28,650 bases of DNA from Aquirhabdus sp. (GTDB taxonomy: Bacteria > Pseudomonadota > Gammaproteobacteria > Pseudomonadales > Moraxellaceae): assembly GCA_030150135.1 (NCBI GenBank), contig JASLGO010000011.1, positions 1 through 28,650 of the forward strand. The letters are read 5' to 3'. Position 1 is the first letter of the stretch, and each line of letters starts with the position of its first letter. This document shows, one piece after another, positions 8,097-15,579 of this stretch. The notes below the pieces were generated by a model. That model was not told where the DNA came from and made no database searches. It saw nothing but the letters and a program-made list of their open reading frames with translations. A program made the translations under genes and the position numbers.

Positions 8097-9119
8097 ATGA
8101 AATTATTTACACAATTAGCTTTGGTTTCTGCAATCGCATCATGCGGTAGTGCATATGCAATGCAATCTATGGATGATGCAGCATTGAGCAGCACAACTGG
8201 TCAGGACGGTATTACAATCCTTATCGCTCCACCAACAATCGCAGGTGGTGTTACAACTACTGGCGATACTTTGACACGTACAAACGGTATCGTAATCGGT
8301 GCTGCAGTTCTCCATGATAAAGATGGTTTCACTGGTAGCCTAGGTGGTGGTGCGATCATCCTCGGTGATGCAAGCCAAGCTAACACTGCTAACGCTGCTG
8401 GTACAGCAATGGGTATCTATGGTAGTACTCCAATCAAAGTAACTATCGATGCGTCTAACGGTCAAGCAGCATCAGGTACTGGTGGTACTAAGCCTATTTT
8501 GAACATTGGCGTAAGCTTGCCAGCAGACTTGTTGATCCGTACTGGTGATATTTCTGTTGACGGTTCAGCACGTGCTGGTATCGCAACAGGTGCATCAGGT
8601 GCAACAGCTGCTAATGCTGCAACTGGTGGTACAACTGGTAATGCGGTAAAAATCTTGAACAGCATGGATATCGCATTGGGTGGTTCAACTTTGAATATCC
8701 AATTGGGTAATACACAACAAGCAGGTATCACACCTGGACAAACAACAATGATCAAACTTGGTGGTACGATCAATGGCGGCTTGTCAATTGCTAACCTAAG
8801 CGTTCATGATGCAAATACTTACAACCCAACTGCTGGTCAGTTTGGTGGTGGTGACTTAGGTGTTGGTATGTTGACTGTTACTACTCATGGCAGCACCAAC
8901 TTGACTTTGGCTGCAGCAGTTGACGTAGTTGCTGACGTATCACAAGCGTTTGGTGGTCCAGCTACTGGTGTTGGTGGTCTGATTGTGACTGCTGGTGGTG
9001 GTGCAAACGACATCATGATGCAAAACGTTACCTTGGGTTCAGCAACATCAACTCTTGGTGATCTTCAGTTGATCAACGTTCAGGCAGCTGGTACTCATAT
9101 CGCAATCATGGGTCACTAA
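8097..9119 (+). CDS. filA: FilA-like exported protein, paralogue 1
   Basis: This is the first of three tandem paralogues related to the FilA family of Acinetobacter fil loci, annotated there as putative pilus assembly proteins; the true role is not established. The protein has 340 residues and is rich in Gly, Ala, Thr and Asn. Its signal peptide (MKLFTQLALVSA) is followed by IASCGSAYA, so both a lipobox-like IASC and a signal peptidase I site (SAYA) are present. The mature start has the shared motif SMDDAALSSTTGQDGIT, and the body has alternating hydrophobic repeats suggestive of beta-structure (for example KPILNIGVSLP and STLNIQLGN). It ends in IAIMGH. The start has a clear GGGAGAG ribosome site. 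The codons strongly favour ATC and AAC, unlike the neighbours, which suggests high expression. It probably forms its own transcript. Confidence 0.8.
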   Translation: MKLFTQLALVSAIASCGSAYAMQSMDDAALSSTTGQDGITILIAPPTIAGGVTTTGDTLTRTNGIVIGAAVLHDKDGFTGSLGGGAIILGDASQANTANAAGTAMGIYGSTPIKVTIDASNGQAASGTGGTKPILNIGVSLPADLLIRTGDISVDGSARAGIATGASGATAANAATGGTTGNAVKILNSMDIALGGSTLNIQLGNTQQAGITPGQTTMIKLGGTINGGLSIANLSVHDANTYNPTAGQFGGGDLGVGMLTVTTHGSTNLTLAAAVDVVADVSQAFGGPATGVGGLIVTAGGGANDIMMQNVTLGSATSTLGDLQLINVQAAGTHIAIMGH

Positions 9120-9145
9120 TCTGACGTGTTAAGCTGTATGTGGTG

Positions 9146-9180
9146 AAAAAATAAGGCGGCTTCGGCTGCCTTATTTTTTT
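9146..9180 (+). terminator. Strong intrinsic terminator after the first filA gene
   Basis: AATAAGGC-G-GC (9150-9160) pairs with GC-T-GCCTTATT (9165-9174) around a TTCG tetraloop, followed by a run of T. It should separate the first filA gene from the rest of the locus. Confidence 0.9.
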
Positions 9181-9372
9181 GGGAAATAATTGCTGTTTAT
9201 ATTTTTTGTAAGTGGTAAGTTAATGCGTACGCGATTGGGTTGCTTTGTCTGACATTGTGTTTGGTTTTTTTGCTATTGCGATGTGTTTTTAAAAATTTAA
9301 ATATTTTAAATATTGATTATATTGTTGTTTTTATTGATTAATATTTTCGTGTGCTGTTCGTGGTTCTGTGAA
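9181..9372. other. AT-rich non-coding spacer between filA paralogues 1 and 2
   Basis: No credible gene is seen here. The stretch from about 9285 to 9350 is nearly pure A/T with repeated TTTAAATATT-like words, just before the dyad at 9373. It could serve as an UP-type or nucleoid-protein-binding segment, by analogy with the AT-rich palindrome before the first filA gene. That is inference only. Confidence 0.4.
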
Positions 9373-9391
9373 TGCCGCTTGTCGGACAAAT
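9373..9391 (+). promoter_or_regulatory. Dyad operator-like site upstream of the second filA gene
   Basis: TGCCGCTTGTCGGACAA at 9373-9389 is identical to 7896-7912 upstream of the first filA gene and contains TTGTC-G-GACAA. Identity continues with one mismatch into TTACAAAA. Only one copy is present here, against the tandem pair upstream of the first gene. Confidence 0.55.
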
Positions 9392-9412
9392 TACAAAAGA
9401 ATAAAGAAAACC

Positions 9413-9441
9413 TTGCTACAACTGTACAGTTCTTGTACCTT
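9413..9441 (+). promoter_or_regulatory. Candidate promoter of the second filA gene
   Basis: TTGCTA (9413-9418) and TACCTT (9436-9441), 17 bp apart, resemble promoter boxes. They align with the candidate promoter of the first filA gene at the same 29-bp offset from the dyad. The leader would be about 120 nt. Confidence 0.4.
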
Positions 9442-9562
9442 AGGCTCGGTAAGTGATACGGATTTGGCGTTCGTAAGTTGGGGTATGTAAGAAAAAAAAG
9501 GATGCCATATATAGTGCGCTTAGGGGATTAATAAAATTACTTAGGATTTTTGGGAGATCCGC

Positions 9563-10453
9563 ATGAAATTGTTTACAAAACTGGCTTTAGTGACTGCAAT
9601 AGCTACAAGTGGAAGTGCATTTGCTCTTCAGTCAATGGATGATGCTGCACTGGCAGATACCACTGGTCAAGATGGTATTACTATGTTGATCGGCTTGCCA
9701 AGTAATACATTGGCAATTCAACAGATCGCATTGTTTGATGGAAATGGTTTTACCGGTTCAACAACAGCTGGTGCGTTAACTCTTGGTCAAGTTGGTGGTA
9801 CTGGTACTGGCTTTAGTATTGGAACGAATGGTCCTATTAGTATTGTAATTGACTCAAGTGGTGGTGCGAGCAGCACAAAACCGGTCTTGAATATTGCGGT
9901 GAACTTGCCGTCAACCTTTAATATTACTACGGGTGATATTAATGTAACTGCAGCGGGTGGTAGTGCTGGTGCATATACAGTTACTGCGGCAAATGCATCA
10001 AAAATTATGAACTCGATGACTATCGGTTTGGGTGGTGCTAGTTTAAATATTCAGTTGGGTAATCCAACTCAGGGTGCCTTGGCTGTTGTTGCTGGAACTG
10101 TAACTGGTGGTATTAATATCGCTGGATTTGGTGTCACGGATAACACAGCAGGTATGGGTGGTACATTGGGTACAACAAATATCTCTCTGAAAAGCAATGG
10201 GTCTGCTGATCTAAGTCTTAAAGCAAATGTTGATATGGTAACTACAGCAGGTTTGAATGCTATCGCGGGTATGGGTACAACAAATACTGCTGGTGCTATG
10301 TTGCTGACTATGGGTAATGGTACTGCGAATTCAGCAAATTATGATGTGTATGTTCAGGGTGTAACCTTGGGTGACAGTGCATCTACGTTAGGTGATATGA
10401 AAATCACTGGTTTAAATCTGACTGGTGCTAAAATTGCGATTCAAGGTCACTAA
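9563..10453 (+). CDS. filA: FilA-like exported protein, paralogue 2
   Basis: A 296-residue paralogue of the preceding gene, nearly identical in signal peptide (MKLFTKLALVTAIATSGSAF) and in the mature start SMDDAALADTTGQDGIT. The Cys of paralogue 1 is replaced by Ser, so only signal peptidase I cleavage is expected. Shared blocks are IALFDGNGFTG, DSSGGASSTKPVLNIAVNLP, TTGDINV, SMTIGLGGASLNIQLGNPTQ and the C-terminal KIAIQGH. The protein lacks several of the Ala/Thr-rich insertions of paralogue 1, which explains its shorter length. A GGGAGA ribosome site lies 6 bp before the ATG. Codons use ATT and AAT more than in paralogue 1. It may be co-transcribed with the following genes, because the hairpin behind it lacks a good T-run. 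Function beyond the fil family is unknown. Confidence 0.8.
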   Translation: MKLFTKLALVTAIATSGSAFALQSMDDAALADTTGQDGITMLIGLPSNTLAIQQIALFDGNGFTGSTTAGALTLGQVGGTGTGFSIGTNGPISIVIDSSGGASSTKPVLNIAVNLPSTFNITTGDINVTAAGGSAGAYTVTAANASKIMNSMTIGLGGASLNIQLGNPTQGALAVVAGTVTGGINIAGFGVTDNTAGMGGTLGTTNISLKSNGSADLSLKANVDMVTTAGLNAIAGMGTTNTAGAMLLTMGNGTANSANYDVYVQGVTLGDSASTLGDMKITGLNLTGAKIAIQGH

Positions 10454-10509
10454 TCAAGTTTAATTGCTTGATTGGTTTTACTACTGAGGCGGCGTTGAGC
10501 TGCCTCAGT
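10452..10509 (+). terminator. Double hairpin after the second filA gene (weak or leaky terminator)
   Basis: AATCAAG/CTTGATT (10452-10458 and 10467-10473) is followed by ACTGAGGC/GCCTCAGT (10483-10490 and 10502-10509). The inner part of the second hairpin (GGCGGC...GCTGCC) resembles the terminator after the first filA gene. No proper T-run follows, so read-through into the third filA gene is likely. Confidence 0.4.
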
Positions 10510-10609
10510 CGTTTAGAGTGTTTTGATTGTTGTGTTTTTGATGTTGTTGCGTGTGTATTTTGTGGATGAGATTTTTGGGTCACAGGTTGATCACAGGAGT
10601 GGGCGAGTG

Positions 10610-11590
10610 ATGAAGGATGTACGTGCTGATGTTTTTGCCAGTTTAGTCTTGGTTGGAACTGCGCTGTTGTCTGCGTCTGCGTGGTCAATGGATGAATTGA
10701 CAGATGGGCAGCTTGCATCCACAACAGGTCAAGATGGTTTAACTGTGACAGTTGCTTTGCCTAGTAATACTCTAAATGTGGACCAGGTTGCTATTTTTGA
10801 TGGTAATGGTTTTGCTGGTCAGACTAGTCCAGGTGTGTTTGTGTTGGGTAAAAATGCCAATGCAGCAGGTGCGGCAGATGGTGCGCAACCTACCTTGGGT
10901 ACGGGTCTCTCTGTTACTACAAACAGTAGTATGCGTGCCATTATTGATTCAAGTGGTGGTGCTGGCAGTACAAAACCTGTGTTGAATATTGCTCTAAGTC
11001 TGCCAACTGTTATGACGGTTGTTACGGGGGATGTTGGAGTTGCTGCTGCGTCAGGCACGGCTGGAAATTATAAAGTAGTCAATAATACGACGACAGGCAT
11101 TGGTAATGCTCAAATCATGGCAAGTACCTCGATAACTTTTAATCTTTCAGGTTCGCCTTTGATTACCTTGCAGTACGGTAATCCGACTCAGGGTGCAATG
11201 GCGGTATTTAATAGCTTGAATATTTCTTCGATTGTATTTAATAGTGCATTGAGTCTCACTAGCCCTAATGGTGGTGCTGTTGGTGCGTCTTCATTGTCAA
11301 TGACACCTTCTATCACAAATTTGAATTTGTCAGGTTCTACACTCGGTATTGCAACAACGGCAAATTTGAATGCAGCTTTTAATTCTTTGTCTGTGCCGTT
11401 GACTGCTGGTGGTTTATTGTTTCAAGATTCATCTTTGACGGTTGGTACTTTACAGTTTAATAATTTGATCGCAGGGACATCTGGTAATTCTGATGCTACT
11501 TTTGGAGGATCAAAGAATGCGTCTCTCGGTTCATTTGGTTTAACGAATCTGACGGTTTCGAATCTTAAGATTGGTGTGAGTGGCATGTAA
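10610..11590 (+). CDS. filA: FilA-like exported protein, paralogue 3 (divergent)
   Basis: The third FilA-like paralogue has 326 residues from the ATG at 10610. The open frame extends upstream to 10523, but this ATG gives a proper signal peptide (MKDVRADVFASLVLVG to SASAWS) and has AGGAG 10 bp before it. The mature start MDELTDGQLASTTGQDGLT keeps the TTGQDG signature. The blocks VAIFDGNGFAG, DSSGGAGSTKPVLNIALSLP, VVTGDVGV and YGNPTQGAM are shared with paralogue 2. The second half diverges and ends in NLKIGVSGM. The heptamer TCACAGG occurs twice, 11 bp apart, just before the start (10580 and 10591). Codon use is ordinary for the region (ATT/AAT). It could be a minor or capping version of the major FilA protein, but this is speculation. 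Confidence 0.75.
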   Translation: MKDVRADVFASLVLVGTALLSASAWSMDELTDGQLASTTGQDGLTVTVALPSNTLNVDQVAIFDGNGFAGQTSPGVFVLGKNANAAGAADGAQPTLGTGLSVTTNSSMRAIIDSSGGAGSTKPVLNIALSLPTVMTVVTGDVGVAAASGTAGNYKVVNNTTTGIGNAQIMASTSITFNLSGSPLITLQYGNPTQGAMAVFNSLNISSIVFNSALSLTSPNGGAVGASSLSMTPSITNLNLSGSTLGIATTANLNAAFNSLSVPLTAGGLLFQDSSLTVGTLQFNNLIAGTSGNSDATFGGSKNASLGSFGLTNLTVSNLKIGVSGM

Positions 11591-11645
11591 CATGATGTAA
11601 AAATGTATACAGGATACAAAAAAAACGTGAACTAATAACAAAAAA

Positions 11646-11704
11646 ACGGTATCTTGGGCACAAATGGACGCAAATCTGATACCGTGCGATGTTTTTGTTG
11701 TTTT
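11646..11704 (+). terminator. Hairpin with T-rich tail after the third filA gene
   Basis: ACGGTATC (11646-11653) pairs with GATACCGT (11678-11685) across a 24-nt loop, and the T-rich stretch GTTTTTGTTGTTTT follows from 11691. It could be a weak terminator or an attenuator that lowers expression of filB and the genes behind it. Confidence 0.35.
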
Positions 11705-11735
11705 ATTGGTAAAGGTTTGATTTTTACGGGACGGT

Positions 11736-11751
11736 CCAGCATTCATGCTGG
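11736..11751. repeat. Short palindrome before filB
   Basis: CCAGCAT-TC-ATGCTGG, a 7-bp dyad with 2-bp centre, lies 22 bp upstream of the filB start. It may be a regulatory site or an RNA hairpin near the start codon. No further support is visible. Confidence 0.4.
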
Positions 11752-11773
11752 CATATAAAAGAATTAGTTTATT

Positions 11774-12619
11774 ATGTTGCTACTTCTCACGCTTGGTTCA
11801 GCGCTGGTATATAATTTTGCAGCCACAAATCTCGATACCGCTGAAGTCCAAGGCGGTGCAGTGTACTATTCAGAATTAACTGACTCTCGTATTAATAATA
11901 TTGGTTCAGCGTTGATGCACCAACGTCCTGTTGTTGTAAAACCTTTGTCATCAACGCAATTTCGTGGTGTGGTTCATCAAGCTTATGATTATAGCTGCGG
12001 TTCAGCAGCATTAACGACATTGCTCAATGGGTATATGGCGCAAAATAAGAATGAACGAGAAGTGATGGATGGCATGCTGAAGTACGGAGAGTACGACCGT
12101 ATCGTCCAACGTCGAAGTTTCTCTCTATTAGACATGAAACGTTATGTCAACGCACTTGGATTTAACAGCAATGGATTTCGTGGAACATTCCACGATTTAG
12201 AGACCCTTGATAAGCCAGCTATTGTGCCGATTGCTTATGCTGGATTTAAACATTTCGTTGTGTTCAAAACCGTCAAAAATGGACACGTTTTTGTTGCGGA
12301 TCCTGCCTTGGGTAATATCAGTTTTACTGCGAAGCATTTTCAGGACGTCTGGGATAATGACATTATGTTTATTATTACGCCAAGTGAAGGGCAGGCAACG
12401 AATGACTTGCTTACGTTGAAAGACAGCGATATGCGTATTATTGATGATGCGACCATTAATCCGTTTGCACTGGTTGATGTGAAATATCCTCAGTTGGGTC
12501 GTGAGCAACAACGAGATGCTGCTGCAACACTGAAGCGCGTGGTGGATAGCGATCCAAATTCGGCAACATATAATCGGGCAATTAATACATCACTACGTTT
12601 GTATTACAGCGGTAGATAA
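11774..12619 (+). CDS. filB: C39-like cysteine peptidase of the fil locus (FilB-like)
   Basis: A 281-residue protein with an N-terminal hydrophobic segment (MLLLLTLGSALVYNFAA), which acts as signal peptide or membrane anchor. It carries a C39-like papain-fold domain at about 60-200. The catalytic set is visible: Gln69 and Cys75 in HQAYDYSCGSAAL, His160 in GFKHFVVFK and Asp176 in VADPALG. C39 enzymes normally cleave leader peptides and are fused to ABC exporters. Here no ABC module is present and the enzyme should face the periplasm. An in-frame stop at 11765 limits the N-terminus, so the ATG at 11774 is the first usable start, although its ribosome site is weak. It sits between three FilA-like proteins and two outer-membrane barrels, so a role in maturing locus products is inferred. 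The symbol rests on the fil gene order. Confidence 0.8.
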   Translation: MLLLLTLGSALVYNFAATNLDTAEVQGGAVYYSELTDSRINNIGSALMHQRPVVVKPLSSTQFRGVVHQAYDYSCGSAALTTLLNGYMAQNKNEREVMDGMLKYGEYDRIVQRRSFSLLDMKRYVNALGFNSNGFRGTFHDLETLDKPAIVPIAYAGFKHFVVFKTVKNGHVFVADPALGNISFTAKHFQDVWDNDIMFIITPSEGQATNDLLTLKDSDMRIIDDATINPFALVDVKYPQLGREQQRDAAATLKRVVDSDPNSATYNRAINTSLRLYYSGR

Positions 12620-12703
12620 ATTTATTACGCCTGATCATCATATTGATTGGGTTGGTTACGATTAAATGGATAATTAGGGCAGATTGCTACTATGGAAGAA
12701 AAT

Positions 12704-13828
12704 ATGCAAAAAAGTATACAAGCCAGAACATTTACTCTTTCGGCAATGACTGCTGGAATGCTGGCAATATTAAGTAGCATGAGTGCATATGCTGCTGATG
12801 GGGATGTGAGTCAGGCTGCGACAGCATCAGATGCTTCTGTGAGCTCAGCACCAGTCGCACAGCCTACGGCATCCATGGTTCCTAGTGAGTCTTCAGCTAG
12901 TTCTGCTTTAAAACAAAAATCAACTGATGCGACAAGTGCGAAGAGTCTTGATGAGACATTTACCGCTTCAGAACGCCAATACTCTCTATCTAAAGCGGGT
13001 TCTTATTCAGTTATTTATGATCTAGGTTATAGCTATTATGCTAATACTGCTCTGGATTTAGCATTAGATTCCAATAGTTCAACGATTACTCGTTTGCGTG
13101 TCGAGAATAACGCACAACATGCGCTTACGAATACTTTTACATTGCAATATGGCTTATTTAATAATCTGACATTGACTGCTGGGTTGCCGTTAGTTGCAAA
13201 GATTAATCCGCCGACATCTACCGAAACAGCTGGTCTGGGTGATCTGAGTTTGGGTGCGCGTTGGGAGCCATTCCCTTTAGGTTCTACGCCATTACCTGTG
13301 ACGTTGTTTGGATCGTTTACTGCCCCGACGGGTGATAGTCCTTATGAGATTAACCCTTTAACTAACTTGGCGACAGGTCAGGGATATTATTCATTTGGTG
13401 GTGGTGCGAGTACTCGTAAGTTTATTGATCCAATCGTATTATTCGGTACGCTGTCGGCAAATTATGGTTTAAGTGTGAGTGGTCTTAATCAGGCGAATGG
13501 TACTCGTACCCTGAGCTCATTTACTCCTGGATATACAGTCGGGATGGGTTTTGGGTTTGCTTATTCATTAAATTATGACGTATCACTCACCGTGTCATAC
13601 CAACAAAGTTTTGTGTTTGGCTCTGAATATCAGTTTAGTGACGGTACTATTTCTCATCCTGGTAGTTCAAGTGCCGCAACGCTTACATCCTCACTAGGTA
13701 TTCGCGTATCACCTAAGACTATTGTGAATGTTTCCTTGGGGTATGGATTAACGCCAGATTCTCCTAACGTTGTTTTAGGTCTTTCTCTCCCACTTGATTT
13801 CTTGGGTTTAGGTCGCGAAGTGAAGTGA
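12704..13828 (+). CDS. filC: Outer-membrane beta-barrel of the fil locus (FilC-like, Phenol_MetA_deg type)
   Basis: The protein has 374 residues from the ATG at 12704, which has GGAAG 5 bp upstream; an ATG at 12692 in the same frame is possible. The signal peptide ends in MSAYAAD. A low-complexity Ser/Ala/Thr linker of about 60 residues follows, then a beta-barrel-like domain with alternating aromatic and small residues. Its core, LTLTAGLPLVAKI, AGLGDLSLGARWEP and GSFTAPTGDSPYEIN, resembles the transporter family known as Phenol_MetA_deg (predicted barrels of the outer membrane). The likely location is the outer membrane. The gene ends 10 bp before filD, so the two are probably co-translated. 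A substrate cannot be inferred. The name follows the gene order of Acinetobacter fil loci. Confidence 0.72.
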   Translation: MQKSIQARTFTLSAMTAGMLAILSSMSAYAADGDVSQAATASDASVSSAPVAQPTASMVPSESSASSALKQKSTDATSAKSLDETFTASERQYSLSKAGSYSVIYDLGYSYYANTALDLALDSNSSTITRLRVENNAQHALTNTFTLQYGLFNNLTLTAGLPLVAKINPPTSTETAGLGDLSLGARWEPFPLGSTPLPVTLFGSFTAPTGDSPYEINPLTNLATGQGYYSFGGGASTRKFIDPIVLFGTLSANYGLSVSGLNQANGTRTLSSFTPGYTVGMGFGFAYSLNYDVSLTVSYQQSFVFGSEYQFSDGTISHPGSSSAATLTSSLGIRVSPKTIVNVSLGYGLTPDSPNVVLGLSLPLDFLGLGREVK

Positions 13829-13838
13829 GGAGTTAGAC

Positions 13839-15575
13839 ATGAATTTCCTGTCACTTATACGACGTGATACAGATGGGCGTAGCCATTCAATGCTACGTAT
13901 GAGAGTACTCACTTTGAGTATCAAAGTGATGCCTGTATTGTTCGGGTTGTCGATGATAAATCAATTCGCCCATGCAGAGCTTGCTCAAAATCTTTCAGTA
14001 GATATTCGTTCGTTGTCTTTGGGGAATGCGGTGACAGCCGATCCTCCTGGGATTAGTGCGATTCATTTCAATCCAGCGGGTCTGTCACATATTCAAGGTT
14101 TGCAGACCGATGTTCAAGGGTTGATGCTGGGTATCAATATTAATCGTGAGATTAGTGCACCACCTGGTTTCAATGTATTTGGATATTCTGACGATCCAGT
14201 CGTTTGTAATATGCCGACAAACCCAGTCAATAATGATGGTGGATTGTGCCCGAGTTTCAAAACTGCAAAAAGTAAAATCAATGGTGTTTCACTCTATGTT
14301 CCAATTCTGAATAAAATTGTGAATTTGCCTGCTGGGTTGCCAGCAGCAGTTCCCTTTGCAGCAATTGCATATAGAGCTCCAGATTCAAATATCACCTATG
14401 CGGATGCATTTTATGCACCACTCGCTGTTGGTTTTAACCAAGCTAAAGGTGATCCTGGAAATTTTATGGGACAGCAGGTTTCTCTTGAGCGTATTACCTA
14501 TTTATCTCCATCAGCATCATACAAAATCTCTGATAACTTATCTGTCGGGGCTTCAATCGGAATGTCATATGCATCTGTTGCTTTAAAGACAGATTTGCGC
14601 TTGCCGAATGAGCTCATCGGAGTGTTACGACTGGTTGATGAGAATATTTGCGCACCGTTTAAGCAAAATAGTAGTATTGTCACAGACTTATTGTTATTTG
14701 GTCTTTGTAATGCAACCGACTCTGTGGGTCCATTCAAAAAAGTTGGTACGCTTAAGGTTGCAATGGATCAGACTTTGTCTCCAAGTTACAACTTAGGTCT
14801 TTTGTGGGAACCAACGAATGAATTTGCATTTGGTATGGTCTACCAAAGTTCGGCTCATGAAAGTCTCAAAGGTCATTTTAGTTTAGATGTCGATCCAGGT
14901 GCCCCTCAATTAGTTAGTGCGTTACAGACTTCTGTTACGGGACAAATTCTTTCTGCTCTACTCGGTTTTCCCGCATCTATTCCAACCCATACAGAGGGTC
15001 TTGCTTCGATGAAACTGGAATATCCAGCTCATTTTCAAGCAGGGATCAAATATAAGATATTTCCAGATGTACAGTTAAACTTAGATGTAGGTTGGACTGA
15101 TTACGCTGCTTGGCAAAGTTTACCTATACAGTTTGACCGAAGTTTAGGTGTATTGCAGATTGCGAAGTTGATTGCACCTCAAGTTACGGCGAATTCGATC
15201 ACTATTCCTTTAAATTTTCAGAGTCCATGGAATTTTGGATTTGGACTTGAATACAGTATGACGGATCGTCTGAAGTTACGATTAGGTTATGAGCCGAGAA
15301 CGAGTGCGATTCCACAAAATGAGCGCAGTACTCTCGTGCCTGTGAATGGTGCTCAGCTTTTTGGTACAGGTTTGGGGTATCGTTTTGATAAAGATACAGA
15401 TATTGACTTGACGGCGGCGCTCATCCGTAGCCGAGATAGTATTCCTGCGAATACGAGTAAATTAGCCAACTATACTGGGATTGATAACATCATTTTGAAT
15501 CCTTATGCAGGCTTAGACGTAAAAACTCAAGCGACTGTGTGGATTTTGGGTATAGCTTATCGTACTCGCTGGTAG
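13839..15575 (+). CDS. filD: FadL/OmpP1-family outer-membrane protein of the fil locus (FilD-like)
   Basis: A 578-residue member of the FadL/TodX outer-membrane channel family. The long signal peptide (about 46 residues) ends in NQFAHA. The ATG at 13839 is supported by GAGGAG 7 bp upstream. The mature N-terminus (SLSLGNAVTADPPGISAIHF followed by NPAGLS) matches the FadL N-terminal hatch region. Later parts such as LRLGYEPRTSAIP and the final strand ending in Trp (WILGIAYRTRW) fit an outer-membrane barrel. Two Cys pairs, in the VCNMP...LCPSF and NICAPF...LFGLCNAT stretches, probably lie in loops and could form disulfides. FadL proteins move hydrophobic molecules inward. Whether this one does so or serves the FilA proteins is unknown. 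It lies 10 bp after filC and 4 bp before filE. Confidence 0.85.
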   Translation: MNFLSLIRRDTDGRSHSMLRMRVLTLSIKVMPVLFGLSMINQFAHAELAQNLSVDIRSLSLGNAVTADPPGISAIHFNPAGLSHIQGLQTDVQGLMLGININREISAPPGFNVFGYSDDPVVCNMPTNPVNNDGGLCPSFKTAKSKINGVSLYVPILNKIVNLPAGLPAAVPFAAIAYRAPDSNITYADAFYAPLAVGFNQAKGDPGNFMGQQVSLERITYLSPSASYKISDNLSVGASIGMSYASVALKTDLRLPNELIGVLRLVDENICAPFKQNSSIVTDLLLFGLCNATDSVGPFKKVGTLKVAMDQTLSPSYNLGLLWEPTNEFAFGMVYQSSAHESLKGHFSLDVDPGAPQLVSALQTSVTGQILSALLGFPASIPTHTEGLASMKLEYPAHFQAGIKYKIFPDVQLNLDVGWTDYAAWQSLPIQFDRSLGVLQIAKLIAPQVTANSITIPLNFQSPWNFGFGLEYSMTDRLKLRLGYEPRTSAIPQNERSTLVPVNGAQLFGTGLGYRFDKDTDIDLTAALIRSRDSIPANTSKLANYTGIDNIILNPYAGLDVKTQATVWILGIAYRTRW

Positions 15576-15579
15576 GAAT

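Noticed and set aside
8462..8773. 103-codon antisense ORF inside the first filA gene
   Set aside because: It is rich in Pro, Val and Ala, as expected from the complement of Gly/Thr/Ala-rich repeats, and is a shadow of the filA coding frame.
8097..10453. FilA proteins as type IV pilins or chaperone-usher subunits
   Set aside because: There is no prepilin cleavage site followed by Phe-Thr-Leu-Ile-Glu and no usher or chaperone nearby. The N-termini have ordinary export signals.
8200..11500. Possible CRISPR-like or tandem DNA repeats in the filA region
   Set aside because: The repeated GGTGGT-like words come from Gly-rich coding sequence. There are no regular repeats with unique spacers and no cas genes.
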